64,000 bases of DNA from Sulfitobacter sabulilitoris. GTDB lineage: Bacteria; Pseudomonadota; Alphaproteobacteria; Rhodobacterales; Rhodobacteraceae. Under the pieces are notes generated by a model that was not told the DNA's origin, searched no databases, and saw only the letters and a list, made by a program, of their open reading frames with translations. Positions within the stretch are counted from its first letter, which is position 1, and every line of letters begins with the position of its first letter. The stretch covers positions 186,001 to 250,000 of the forward strand of contig NZ_VANS01000003.1 of NCBI RefSeq assembly GCF_005887615.1. The letters run 5' to 3'. This document shows, one piece after another, positions 32,685-41,367 of this stretch. The position numbers and the translations under genes are program-made.

Positions 32685-33659
32685 ATGCTCGGTTTCGTCA
32701 TCCAGCGATTCATTCAGGCCGTGGGCGTCATGGCCGTGATGTCGGTGATCGTGTTCTGCGGTGTCTATGCCATCGGCAACCCGATTGACATCGTGATCCC
32801 GCCAGAGGCCACGCAGGACATCCGCGAGGACGCCATTCGCAGGCTGGGATTGGATCAGCCGCTCTACCGGCAGTACTTCATCTTCATGTCCAACCTTCTG
32901 CAGGGCGACCTGGGCCGTTCCTTCGTCTACAACATTCCGGTTCTCGACCTGATCGGCGGGCGCCTGCCCGCGACGCTGGAACTGGTGCTGATTTCGGTCA
33001 TTTCGGCGACGTTCATCGGCGTGACCCTCGGGATCTATGCGGGGTATCGGCCCGAAAGCTGGTTGGCCAGAACGATCATGGCCGTCTCCGTCCTCGGGTT
33101 TTCGGTGCCGTCCTTCTGGGTCGGTCTGATCCTGATCCTGACATTCGCGGTGAACCTGGGCTGGCTGCCGGCCGGCGGACGCGGTGACACGGTCATGATC
33201 GCCGGAATCGAATGGTCCTTTCCGACGCTGAACGGGCTTTCGCATATCCTGCTTCCGGCCATCAATCTTGCGCTCTTCAAACTTGCGATGATGATCCGTC
33301 TTGCGCGGGCGGGCACGCGCGAGATCATGCTGACGGACACCATCAAGTTCGCCCGTGCCGCGGGCCTGTCCGAAGCCACGATCCTGCGTCGCCATCTGCT
33401 CAAGCTTATCTCCATCCCGATCATCACCGTCTTCGGGCTCGAACTGGGATCGACCCTTGCCTTTGCCGTGGTGACCGAAACGATTTTCAGCTGGCCGGGG
33501 GTGGGCAAATTGATCATCGACAGCATTGCCGTGCTCGACCGGCCTGTCATGGTCGCCTACCTGATCCTGGTCGCGTTCCTGTTCGTGACGATCAATTTCG
33601 TGATCGACCTGGTGTTCGCCCTGATCGACCCGCGCGTGCGCAACGGGGTGTCGGCGTGA
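32685..33659 (+). CDS. ABC permease, DppB/OppB type
   Basis: A 324-residue integral membrane subunit. The N-terminal helix (FVIQRFIQAVGVMAVMSVIV) and the DppB-specific periplasmic loop are followed by binding-protein-dependent helices. The EAA loop, which contacts the ATPase, lies around DTIKFARAAGLSEATILRRH. Its stop overlaps the GTG of the next permease (GTGA), giving tight coupling. It pairs with the DppC-type subunit to form the channel of this importer. Confidence 0.94.
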   Translation: MLGFVIQRFIQAVGVMAVMSVIVFCGVYAIGNPIDIVIPPEATQDIREDAIRRLGLDQPLYRQYFIFMSNLLQGDLGRSFVYNIPVLDLIGGRLPATLELVLISVISATFIGVTLGIYAGYRPESWLARTIMAVSVLGFSVPSFWVGLILILTFAVNLGWLPAGGRGDTVMIAGIEWSFPTLNGLSHILLPAINLALFKLAMMIRLARAGTREIMLTDTIKFARAAGLSEATILRRHLLKLISIPIITVFGLELGSTLAFAVVTETIFSWPGVGKLIIDSIAVLDRPVMVAYLILVAFLFVTINFVIDLVFALIDPRVRNGVSA

Positions 33660-34537
33660 ACGACGCAAGCACCCCCCTGCGCCGGTTCTGGGCCGAATTT
33701 CGCGAGAACAGGATCGCGGTGGTCGCGCTGGCCGTCGTGGTCCTGATGATCCTGCTGGCGATCTTTGCATCGCTGGTGTCGCCGCAGAACCCCTATGATC
33801 TGGCGAACCTGTCGCTGATGGATTCGCGCCGACCGCCGGGCTTTGTCGGCTCGGGCGGATACACGCATCTTCTGGGCACCGATCCGCAGGGGCGCGACCT
33901 GCTGTCTGCGATCTTCTACGGGCTTCGGATTTCCATTCAGATCGGGCTTGCCGCGGGCTTCGTATCCCTCACGATCGGGACCGCGCTGGGCATTCTCGCC
34001 GCCTACAAGGGCGGCCGGATAGAGGCGCTGGTCATGCGGCTGGTCGATCTGCAACTTTCGTTTCCGGCGATCTTGCTTGCCCTGGTGATCGTGGCGCTTC
34101 TGGGGCAGGGCAAGGTCCAGCTCATCGGGGCGCTGGTGGCCGCGCAGTACGCGTATTTCGCGCGCACCGCCTATGGCGCCGCCAAGGCAGAGCGCGGCAA
34201 GGACTATATCGAGGCGGCGCTGGCCACCCCGCTGAGCGCGCGGCTGGTGGTCATGCGCCACCTGCTGCCCAACTGCACCCCGCCGCTGATCGTGGTGGCG
34301 ACGGTGCAGATTGCCAATTCGATCTCACTCGAGGCCACGCTGAGCTTTCTGGGGCTTGGCCTGCCGGTGACGGAGCCGTCGCTGGGCATGCTCATTTCCA
34401 ACGGCTTTCCCTACATGATGAGCGGTCGCTACTGGATATCGGTCTATCCCGGCGTGGCGCTGATCATCCTGATCGTCGCGATCAATATCGTCGGCGACCA
34501 GGTGCGCGATCAATTCAATCCGAGGCTTCGCAAATGA
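33656..34537 (+). CDS. ABC permease, DppC/OppC type
   Basis: A 293-residue membrane subunit with the OppC N-terminal domain (RRFWAEFRENRIAVVALAVV) and the family motif HLLGTDPQGRDLLSAIFYGL. The EAA loop is around KDYIEAALATPLSARLVVMR. The start is GTG at 33656, supported by the 4-bp overlap with the preceding stop and by the expected OppC N-terminus; the longer upstream frame is unrelated sequence. It ends in an ATGA overlap with the first ATPase gene. Confidence 0.94.
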   Translation: MNDASTPLRRFWAEFRENRIAVVALAVVVLMILLAIFASLVSPQNPYDLANLSLMDSRRPPGFVGSGGYTHLLGTDPQGRDLLSAIFYGLRISIQIGLAAGFVSLTIGTALGILAAYKGGRIEALVMRLVDLQLSFPAILLALVIVALLGQGKVQLIGALVAAQYAYFARTAYGAAKAERGKDYIEAALATPLSARLVVMRHLLPNCTPPLIVVATVQIANSISLEATLSFLGLGLPVTEPSLGMLISNGFPYMMSGRYWISVYPGVALIILIVAINIVGDQVRDQFNPRLRK

Positions 34538-35517
34538 CCGATCCCGTCTTGAGCGTCGAAAACCTGTGCACGCATTTCTTCACCCGCGCGGGGGTGGTCA
34601 AGGCGGTCGACGGCGTGTCCTTCGATCTCGCGCGCGGCGAGATCATGGGCCTGGTGGGTGAAAGCGGCTCCGGCAAGACGGTGACAGGCTTTTCGCTGCT
34701 CGGACTGGTCGATCCGCCGGGGCGCATCGTGCGGGGATCGGTGCGTCTGGCGGGAACCGAACTGACGACCCTGCCGGACGCCCGGTTGCGCGCCCTGCGG
34801 GGGCGCGAGATTTCGATGATCTTCCAGGATCCGATCGCGACGCTGAACCCGATGCTGACCATCGGCCAGCAGATGAAGCTGGCCATCGACGCCCACGAAC
34901 GGCTGAGCCGGCGGGCCGCCACGGCCCGCTCCACCGAATTGCTGACCCAAGTGGGCATTCCCTCTGCCGCGGCGCGGCTGCGGGCCTATCCACACGAGTT
35001 TTCCGGCGGCATGCGGCAGCGCGTGGCGATCGCGATCGCCCTGTTGCACCGCCCCGCTGTGATCGTCGCGGATGAACCGACCACGGCGCTCGACGTCTCC
35101 ATCCAGGCGCAGATCCTGCTGCAGATGCGCGACCTGGCCCGCGAAACCGGAACCGCGATGATCTGGATCAGCCACGACCTTGCCGTGGTGTCCAGTCTCG
35201 CCAGCAAACTTGCGGTGATGTACGCGGGCCGGATCGTCGAGCAGGGCCCCACCGCGACGCTTTTGCGCGATCCGCGTCATCCCTATACGGCGGGTCTGAT
35301 CGCGTCGCTGCCTGCGATGACCAAGCCGGGAACACCGTTGACGCAGATCCGCGGCACCACGCCGTCGCTGCTGTCCCTGCCGCCGGGATGCCCGTTTGCG
35401 CCCCGCTGCGGCAAAACCACGGATCGCTGCCGCGAAGAGCCCGCCCTGACCGAGGAGAACGGGCGCGGATGGCGCTGTTTTCACCCCGAAGGCAGCAATC
35501 AGGAGGTCCCGGCGTGA
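34534..35517 (+). CDS. ABC ATP-binding protein, DppD/OppD type
   Basis: A 327-residue ATPase subunit. Walker A is GESGSGKT, the Q loop is in MIFQDPIATLNPMLTIGQQM, the signature is FSGGMRQRVAIAIAL, Walker B is VIVADEPTTALDVS, and the switch His is in IWISHDLAVV. The C-terminal oligopeptide_dABC domain, with CPFAPRCGKTTDRCREEP (four Cys, possible iron-sulfur or zinc site), is typical of OppD/DppD. Coupled by ATGA to the permease and by GTGA to the second ATPase. Confidence 0.95.
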   Translation: MTDPVLSVENLCTHFFTRAGVVKAVDGVSFDLARGEIMGLVGESGSGKTVTGFSLLGLVDPPGRIVRGSVRLAGTELTTLPDARLRALRGREISMIFQDPIATLNPMLTIGQQMKLAIDAHERLSRRAATARSTELLTQVGIPSAAARLRAYPHEFSGGMRQRVAIAIALLHRPAVIVADEPTTALDVSIQAQILLQMRDLARETGTAMIWISHDLAVVSSLASKLAVMYAGRIVEQGPTATLLRDPRHPYTAGLIASLPAMTKPGTPLTQIRGTTPSLLSLPPGCPFAPRCGKTTDRCREEPALTEENGRGWRCFHPEGSNQEVPA

Positions 35518-36554
35518 CTGACTTTCTGAGTGTGGACGACGTGAGCCGGATCTTCGGACCCAACCTGTCGCTTGGCGAAAGGATCGCGGCCAGATTGGGC
35601 GGCAAGGTCGAAACCCGGTCGGTCCGGGCGGTGTCGGATGTATCGCTGTCGGTCCGGAAGGGCGAAACCCTCGGGCTGGTTGGTGAATCGGGTTGCGGAA
35701 AATCGACGCTCGGTCGGGTGATCGCCGGAATCCTGCCGCCGACGACGGGCCGTGTTGCCATCGACGGCGCGCCGGTCATGGAAAACGGCACCAAGGTGAC
35801 GACGCGCGTGCAGACCGTGTTCCAGGACCCTTTCGCCAGCCTCGATCCGCGGATGAAGGTCGGCGATACCGTGTCCGAGGGGCCGATCGCGCACGGGCTG
35901 ACCACCCGGGGCGGCGCGCGGGCCTATGTCGCGCAGTGGTTCGAGCGGGTGGGCCTTGATCCGGTATGGGTGGATCGCTATCCGCACCAGTTCTCGGGCG
36001 GGCAGCGCCAAAGAATCGCAATCGCCCGCGCGTTGGCGATGCAGCCCGACGTGCTGATCTGCGATGAACCCGTCGCATCGCTGGACGTGTCGATCCAGGC
36101 ACAGATCATCAACCTGTTTTTGGAACTGACGCGCGATCTTGGGCTGACATCGGTTTTCATCAGCCACGACCTGTCGGTCGTGCAGCATGTGAGCGACCGT
36201 GTCGCGGTCATGTACCTGGGGCGCATCGTCGAACTCGGGCCCGTGGCGCAGGTCTTTGGGACACCGGCGCATCCCTATACGGCGGCCTTGTTCGGCAGCG
36301 TGCCGAAGCTGGTCCTGGACGCGGATGAACTGGTGCGCTTCAACGCCATCGACGGCGAGGTGCCGTCGCCGCTCGCGCCGCCATCGGGCTGCTATTATCA
36401 CCCGCGCTGTCCGCTCGCGACCCGCACATGCCGCGAAACGCAGCCGCGCACGCAGCCGGTGTCAGACCTGCGCGCGGTTGCCTGCCACCATTTCGACGCG
36501 CATCTGAAGGCACGGTCTTCGGACGCGCAGGCGGGCCGCGCGGTCAAGACATAG
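35514..36554 (+). CDS. ABC ATP-binding protein, DppF/OppF type
   Basis: A 346-residue second ATPase of the importer. Walker A is GESGCGKS, the Q loop is in QTVFQDPFASLDPRMKVGDT, the signature is FSGGQRQRIAIARAL, and Walker B is VLICDEPVASLDVS. The C-terminal domain with YYHPRCPLATRTC is typical. The start is GTG at 35514, preceded by a perfect AGGAGG and overlapping the previous stop. The 165 bp downstream to the convergent crotonase gene hold a weak long-looped hairpin (AGGCGGTG at 36558, CACCGCCTTTT at 36603) that could terminate transcription. Confidence 0.95.
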   Translation: MTDFLSVDDVSRIFGPNLSLGERIAARLGGKVETRSVRAVSDVSLSVRKGETLGLVGESGCGKSTLGRVIAGILPPTTGRVAIDGAPVMENGTKVTTRVQTVFQDPFASLDPRMKVGDTVSEGPIAHGLTTRGGARAYVAQWFERVGLDPVWVDRYPHQFSGGQRQRIAIARALAMQPDVLICDEPVASLDVSIQAQIINLFLELTRDLGLTSVFISHDLSVVQHVSDRVAVMYLGRIVELGPVAQVFGTPAHPYTAALFGSVPKLVLDADELVRFNAIDGEVPSPLAPPSGCYYHPRCPLATRTCRETQPRTQPVSDLRAVACHHFDAHLKARSSDAQAGRAVKT

Positions 36555-36719
36555 GCCAGGCGGTGCCCGGGCGGTCGGGTCGCGGGCCGTGCCGCTGTGC
36601 GTCACCGCCTTTTACGTCCGGGCGGCGGCCTGGGCACGCCGCGTCTTTACGACAAGATGAACGCCGCGGGGCCGGTGGATCCGGTCGACGCAGCCCGGAG
36701 TGCGCAGCCCCTGGGCTGG

Positions 36720-37511
36720 CTACCGGCCCGTGAACTTCGGCGTGCGGCCCTCGGCGAAGGCGCTGACCGCTTCGCTGTGATCCGAAGTCGCGTTCGACAT
36801 GTTCTCCATCGCGAGGCAGGCATCCATGATGCTGGCGGCAAGTTGCTTCAGGCCGATGTTGATCGACACCTTGGTTGTCCTGATGGCCACGCCCGCGCCG
36901 CCGGCCAGTCGTTCGGCAAAGGCGTTCACGCGGTCATCGAGGTCTTCGGCCGGGACGGCATGGTTGATCAACCCGATGCGTGCGGCCTCGGACGCGGTCA
37001 TCAGATCGCCCGTCATCAGGTATTCCTTGGCCCGTGCGTATCCGATCAGTTGCGGCCAGATCACGGCACCGCCGTCGCCCGCGGTGAATCCGACGCTGAC
37101 GTGGGGGTCGCCGATCTTGGCGGTCTCGGCGGCAAAGATGACATCGCAAAACAGCGCCAGTGTCGCCCCGAACCCGGTGGCATGGCCGTTGAGCTTGGCA
37201 ATGACGGGCTTCTCGCAATCCAGCAGCGCGTTGATGATGCGCTTGGCTTCGCGTGCGGTCTGGCCAAAACCTGTGTCGATCATTTCCTGCATCCACACGA
37301 TGTCGCCGCCAGAGGAAAACGCGCGCCCCGCGCCGGTGAACACGATCACGTCCGAATGCGGATCGTCGGCCGCGTCGTGGAACACCGTGCACAGTTCGCG
37401 GTGCATGAGCTTGTCCACCGCGTTCAGCTTGTCTGGCCGGTTCAGCGTCAGCGTGAGGATGCGGCCCTGGCGGGTGGCCTGGATCGTCTGATACGGGGGG
37501 AAATCGGTCAT
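36720..37511 (-). CDS. Enoyl-CoA hydratase/isomerase family protein
   Basis: A 263-residue crotonase-fold protein. The oxyanion-hole segments are GAGRAFSSGGDIVWMQ and KLNGHATGFGATLALFCDVI. At the usual first catalytic Glu the sequence reads IGDPHVSVGFTAGDGG, with His in place of the Glu of the common PE motif; the second Glu is kept in ARAKEYLMTGD. Reaction type is therefore uncertain: isomerase, hydratase or another crotonase chemistry. It is transcribed with the alpha/beta hydrolase (15 bp upstream in the operon) and divergently from the acyl-CoA synthetase gene. Confidence 0.9.
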   Translation of the reverse strand: MTDFPPYQTIQATRQGRILTLTLNRPDKLNAVDKLMHRELCTVFHDAADDPHSDVIVFTGAGRAFSSGGDIVWMQEMIDTGFGQTAREAKRIINALLDCEKPVIAKLNGHATGFGATLALFCDVIFAAETAKIGDPHVSVGFTAGDGGAVIWPQLIGYARAKEYLMTGDLMTASEAARIGLINHAVPAEDLDDRVNAFAERLAGGAGVAIRTTKVSINIGLKQLAASIMDACLAMENMSNATSDHSEAVSAFAEGRTPKFTGR

Positions 37512-37526
37512 CGGAGGAAGCTCCTG

Positions 37527-38417
37527 TTACATCGCGGCGGAAATGTCGCGGGCCATGTCCTTGAGCGCGGTGCCTGCGATGGGGGTGATGTGTGGCAGGG
37601 AAATGAACGCATGGATCATGCCCTTGTAGACCCTGAGCCGTGTCGGCACGCCCGCGGCGCCCAGCCGGTCGTGCAGGTCCGCGCCTTCGTCATGCAGGAT
37701 GTCGCATTCCGCAAGCCCGATGCTGGTTGGGGGCAGGCGCGACAGTTCCTTGTCCGCAAGCGATGGCGCTGCGGCGTCGCCCAGATAGCAGGTCCAGAAC
37801 CAGAGCATGCCGTCACGGGTCAGCAGGTGGTTGTCGGCATATGCGTGCTGCGACGCGCTGGCGCAGGCCGGGTCGAGCGGCGGATAGAACAGGCCCAGGT
37901 GGCGCAGCGGCAGGTCCGTGGCCAGGGCGGTCATCAGGGCGAGATGTGCGCCCGAGCTGTCGCCGCAAACCGCGATCCGCGCCGGATCCAGCCCCTCTTC
38001 GGCGCCGTGGCGGTGAACCCAGTCCAGCGCGCAAGAGCAGTCGTCCGGTGCGGCGGGATAGGGTGTCTCGGGCGACAGCCGGTAGGCCACCGACAGGACC
38101 GCGCACCCCGAATCGAGCGCCAGCGACCGGCAGATGCTGTCATGGCTATCGAGGCTGCCCCAGACCCAGCCGCCGCCGTGAAAGAAGACGACCACGGGCA
38201 AATCGCCCCCGGCGCGCGGCACATAAAGCCGGCAGGCGATGTCACGGTCGCCCGCGGGTATCCGCAGGTCGCGCAACTCATGGACCTGGCGTTTCGGGGC
38301 CAGTGCAAGGCGGTCGTCGGCGGCCGCCCGCGCTTGGTCCAGCACCGCGCGCGGCAGCGGCCGTACATGGTTGCGCGGATCGGACAGCAACTCGGCAAAG
38401 CAGGGATCGACGGTCAT
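37527..38417 (-). CDS. Alpha/beta hydrolase, hormone-sensitive-lipase (HSL) family
   Basis: A 296-residue esterase-like enzyme. The oxyanion motif is VVFFHGGGWVWGS, the nucleophile elbow is CGDSSGAHLAL (Ser), and Asp and His are expected in ILHDEGADLHDRL and KGMIHAFIS. This is the HSL or family IV lipolytic pattern. In a locus with a Baeyer-Villiger-type monooxygenase, an esterase able to open an ester or lactone is exactly the missing step, so that is the favoured role. It is the first gene of a two-gene leftward operon. Confidence 0.92.
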   Translation of the reverse strand: MTVDPCFAELLSDPRNHVRPLPRAVLDQARAAADDRLALAPKRQVHELRDLRIPAGDRDIACRLYVPRAGGDLPVVVFFHGGGWVWGSLDSHDSICRSLALDSGCAVLSVAYRLSPETPYPAAPDDCSCALDWVHRHGAEEGLDPARIAVCGDSSGAHLALMTALATDLPLRHLGLFYPPLDPACASASQHAYADNHLLTRDGMLWFWTCYLGDAAAPSLADKELSRLPPTSIGLAECDILHDEGADLHDRLGAAGVPTRLRVYKGMIHAFISLPHITPIAGTALKDMARDISAAM

Positions 38418-38469
38418 CTCGGGCTCTCAGTGCTTCCTTGGGGTGCGCGTCTCGGACGTACGCGGCGTC

Positions 38470-38497
38470 TTGAGGACAATGAAATACGCGCTAGTAG
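38470..38497 (+). promoter_or_regulatory. Candidate promoter of the acyl-CoA synthetase operon
   Basis: TTGAGG and TAGTAG are separated by 16 bp in an AT-rich patch of the 191-bp divergent region (38418-38608). Matches to consensus are moderate (four and three of six). No clear operator was found beside it. Confidence 0.3.
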
Positions 38498-38608
38498 GTT
38501 TTTCTTGCTTTGAGGAAAGGTAGCTGGCAATCTGTCCCAAGTAAAGCCTTGTTGCAGGTCGCCCGATATGCGGTCGGCAAGGCATTCGGGCCAGAAAGGA
38601 GTGCTGCG

Positions 38609-40312
38609 ATGCTGGAATCTGTCGCGGATCGTCGTGCGGCGACGCTGGAGAGAGTTCCCCACTGGACGCCCCGCTGTCTGCATATGCTTCTGGACGAGGC
38701 CGCGCGGGAATTCGGCGCGCGCCCCTACGTCGTGACCGACGACGCGACCCAAAGCTATAGCGACATCGCCGCACGGTCCAAGGCGGTTGCCGGCGGGCTG
38801 CTGGCCTGTGGCGTGAAGCCGGGCGACCATGTGGCCGTGATCATGGCGAACTTCGCGGAATTCGTGGTGTTGAAATACGCGATCTCGCGGGTCGGCGCCG
38901 TTTGCGTACCGATCAACTTTCTGAACCGGCGCGACGAAATCGGCTATGTGCTGACGCAATCCGATGCCGCGTACCTGGTCACGATGGACCGGTTTCGCGG
39001 CCTCGATTACCTGACGGCGCTGGACGAATTGGCGCCGGGCTGGGATGTGCAGGGCGGTGGCAGCGATTTCCCGCAGCTGCGACAGGTCATCGTGATGCCG
39101 ACCGGCGATGGCCCTTCGGCCAGCGATGCGACCCTGTTTTCGGCGCTCGAATCCGATCACCCGCCGTTCGACGGCATCTCCGATCCCGACCCGCAGTCGG
39201 TCAGCGACATCATCTACACCTCCGGCACCACCGGATCGCCCAAGGGCGTGCTGATGACGCACGAGATGTTGTTGCGCGCGGCCTTCGGAAGCGTCTATGC
39301 CCGCGCTTTCGACGATGGCTGGCGTGTCACCTTTTCGCTGCCGATGTATCACGTCTACGGCTATGTCGAAGGGATGCTGACCGTTCCCTTCGTCGGCGGC
39401 GTGATTGTTCCGCAACTGGCCTTCGACCCGGTGGCCACCCTGGACGCCATCGACCGGCACAAGGCCGACGACGTGCTGTTGGTGCCCACGATGACGGTTG
39501 CGTTGCTCGATGTGCTGCGCAAGGCGCCGCGCGCCCTGTCCAGCCTGCGCGCGGTGATTTCCTCCGGCCAACGCTCGCCCGCGTGGATCTGGGAGGATAT
39601 CGACAGGCTGCTGACCCCGCAGGAGGTCACGACGGGCTACGGCATGACCGAAGTGACCGCGACCATGGCGATGACCCGGCCCGAAGACCCCAAGAGCCGC
39701 CGGACCTCTACCAATGGCCGCATGCGTGACGTGGGCCCGGCGGGCGACCCGGCGACCGGGCGGCTGACCGAATTCCGCATCACGGACCCCGATACGGGCA
39801 AGGCCCTGCCCGATGGCGAGGTGGGCGAGATCATGGCCCGTGGCCTGTGCGTGACGGCGGGATACTACAACAAGCCGGACGAAACCAAAGCCGCATTCGA
39901 CGCGGATGGCTGGCTTCATACCGGCGATCTGGGGAAATTCGATGGCGACGGTTACATGTTGCTCGTCGGGCGGCTGAAGGAGACCTACCGCTGCGGCGGC
40001 GAACAGGTGATGCCCACCGAGATCGAGGATCTGCTGGTCACTCATCCATCGGTGCTGCAGGCGCATGTCGTGCCGGTTCCCGACGACCGCATGGGGGAAA
40101 CCGGGGCGGCATTCGTCGTGTTGCGGGACGCGCCCGCGGTGACCCCGGACGCGCTGACCGCCTTCTGCATGGACCGGCTCGCGCGGTTCAAGGTGCCGAA
40201 ATACATGCTGCCCATCTCTGCTGACGACCTACCGACGACCCCATCGGGGCGTGCTCGCAAATTTCTGCTGAGCAAGCGCGCGATCGCCGATCTGGGATTG
40301 AGCGAGCAATGA
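38609..40312 (+). CDS. Acyl-CoA synthetase (AMP-forming), A10 Lys replaced by Arg
   Basis: A 567-residue ANL-superfamily ligase. The P-loop is IIYTSGTTGSPKGVLMTHE, the A5 region reads TGYGMTEVTATM, and the hinge region is DGDGYMLLVGRLKETYRCGG. At the A10 motif, where the catalytic Lys of the adenylation step normally sits (PxTxSGKxxK), the sequence is TTPSGRARKFLL, so Lys is replaced by Arg, with Lys two positions later. Activity may be reduced or rely on the neighbouring Lys. The start at 38609 is supported by AAAGGAG 7 bp upstream. It heads a run with two MaoC-type genes and a TetR gene. Confidence 0.9.
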   Translation: MLESVADRRAATLERVPHWTPRCLHMLLDEAAREFGARPYVVTDDATQSYSDIAARSKAVAGGLLACGVKPGDHVAVIMANFAEFVVLKYAISRVGAVCVPINFLNRRDEIGYVLTQSDAAYLVTMDRFRGLDYLTALDELAPGWDVQGGGSDFPQLRQVIVMPTGDGPSASDATLFSALESDHPPFDGISDPDPQSVSDIIYTSGTTGSPKGVLMTHEMLLRAAFGSVYARAFDDGWRVTFSLPMYHVYGYVEGMLTVPFVGGVIVPQLAFDPVATLDAIDRHKADDVLLVPTMTVALLDVLRKAPRALSSLRAVISSGQRSPAWIWEDIDRLLTPQEVTTGYGMTEVTATMAMTRPEDPKSRRTSTNGRMRDVGPAGDPATGRLTEFRITDPDTGKALPDGEVGEIMARGLCVTAGYYNKPDETKAAFDADGWLHTGDLGKFDGDGYMLLVGRLKETYRCGGEQVMPTEIEDLLVTHPSVLQAHVVPVPDDRMGETGAAFVVLRDAPAVTPDALTAFCMDRLARFKVPKYMLPISADDLPTTPSGRARKFLLSKRAIADLGLSEQ

Positions 40313-40329
40313 TACAAAGGACCAGAAAC

Positions 40330-40755
40330 ATGCCTCAGGACATCCGCATCACCCGCGACACACCGATCGGTTTCGAACTGACCGGGGTCAAGAAGAAGGC
40401 CGCGATCCAGCTTATGGGCTCACGGCTCTGGGGCCGGTTCAACCCCAACCACTGGGACCCCGTCTATGCCGCCGAAACCGGCCTCGACGCGCCGATCCAG
40501 ACCGGCGAGATGTCATCGGCCTACCTTGCCGAGATGTGCGTCAACTATTTCGGCCCGTCGGTGTTCACCGGGGCGCGGATGCAGTGCAAATACGTCGCGT
40601 CCACCTATGCCAACGAGGTCATCACAACCTACGGCGTGGTGCGCGAAAAGACCCCGAAGGGCGATGGATTTCGGTTCAGGGTCGAAATCTGGGCGCAAAA
40701 CGAGGCGGAAGAGAAAAAGACGACCGGCTTCATCGAAGCCGATGTCGATGTCTGA
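40330..40755 (+). CDS. MaoC-like hotdog-fold dehydratase, short
   Basis: A 141-residue single hotdog domain of the MaoC type. Landmarks are RFNPNHWDPVYAAETGLDAP (the region that carries the Asp/His dyad in hydratases) and the strand FGPSVFTGARMQCKYVASTY. The 177-residue neighbour is a second hotdog protein, so the two probably form a heteromeric enoyl-CoA hydratase, an arrangement known from steroid and other side-chain degradation pathways. The start at 40330 has AAAGGA 9 bp upstream; an ATG at 40309 overlapping the ligase stop is also possible. Confidence 0.8.
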   Translation: MPQDIRITRDTPIGFELTGVKKKAAIQLMGSRLWGRFNPNHWDPVYAAETGLDAPIQTGEMSSAYLAEMCVNYFGPSVFTGARMQCKYVASTYANEVITTYGVVREKTPKGDGFRFRVEIWAQNEAEEKKTTGFIEADVDV

Positions 40756-40770
40756 AAAAAGGAAAACACC

Positions 40771-41304
40771 ATGACGCCGACCCCCAAGACAGACAGCCTG
40801 CGGCCCATGACGCAGGTGCAGATCGACCAGGAACGCGCCTTTGTCAAAAGCCTGGAAGAAGAATGTGAAACCTATTGGGACATGGTCAGCATCGGCGACG
40901 TTCTGTCGCGCGATCTGGAAGTCACACCCGAGCTCGTCATCCTTTATGCCGACGCGGTCGAAGACTATAATCCCTGGTACGAAGGCTGGCGCATGAACGA
41001 ATGGCGCATCACGGGCGCGTCACCCTTTGGCGGGGCCATCGTGCCGCCGCTGATGATTTCGCATTTCGTGCTGTCGGTGCAGTTCGATCACACCAAGCCG
41101 TTCGCCATCGGGTCGATCCACACCTACCACGACACCGAAATTCTTGCGCCGATCCCGATCGGTGCGACCATCCGGATCACGACGACGGCGACAGACAAGT
41201 TCATCAAGCGCGATCGCCGGTATGTCCGCCATGAGGTCAGCGTCAGCGATGTGCGTGACGACACGCTCTACATGCGCGAAGTCCGCGATATCCTTTCGCT
41301 CTAG
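40771..41304 (+). CDS. MaoC-like/FAS1-type dehydratase, N-terminal-domain type
   Basis: A 177-residue hotdog-fold protein. The DAVEDYNPWYEGWRMNEWRI segment and GGAIVPPLMISHFVLSVQFD match the FAS1-like dehydratase domain, and the later strands carry IHTYHDTEILAPIPIGATIR. The N-terminal 40 residues form a helical extension. It begins 15 bp after the shorter MaoC gene and likely forms a complex with it that hydrates a bulky enoyl-CoA. Confidence 0.82.
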   Translation: MTPTPKTDSLRPMTQVQIDQERAFVKSLEEECETYWDMVSIGDVLSRDLEVTPELVILYADAVEDYNPWYEGWRMNEWRITGASPFGGAIVPPLMISHFVLSVQFDHTKPFAIGSIHTYHDTEILAPIPIGATIRITTTATDKFIKRDRRYVRHEVSVSDVRDDTLYMREVRDILSL

Positions 41305-41367
41305 GCACCCGGCGTCATTCATGTCACTAGACCTTCACAGCAAGATCCAACCCGGACAGGACACTGC

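Noticed and set aside
31563-33770. 735-codon minus-strand open frame across the ABC substrate-binding and permease genes
   Set aside because: It is His/Asp/Arg-rich without domains, while the plus strand encodes unmistakable importer proteins.
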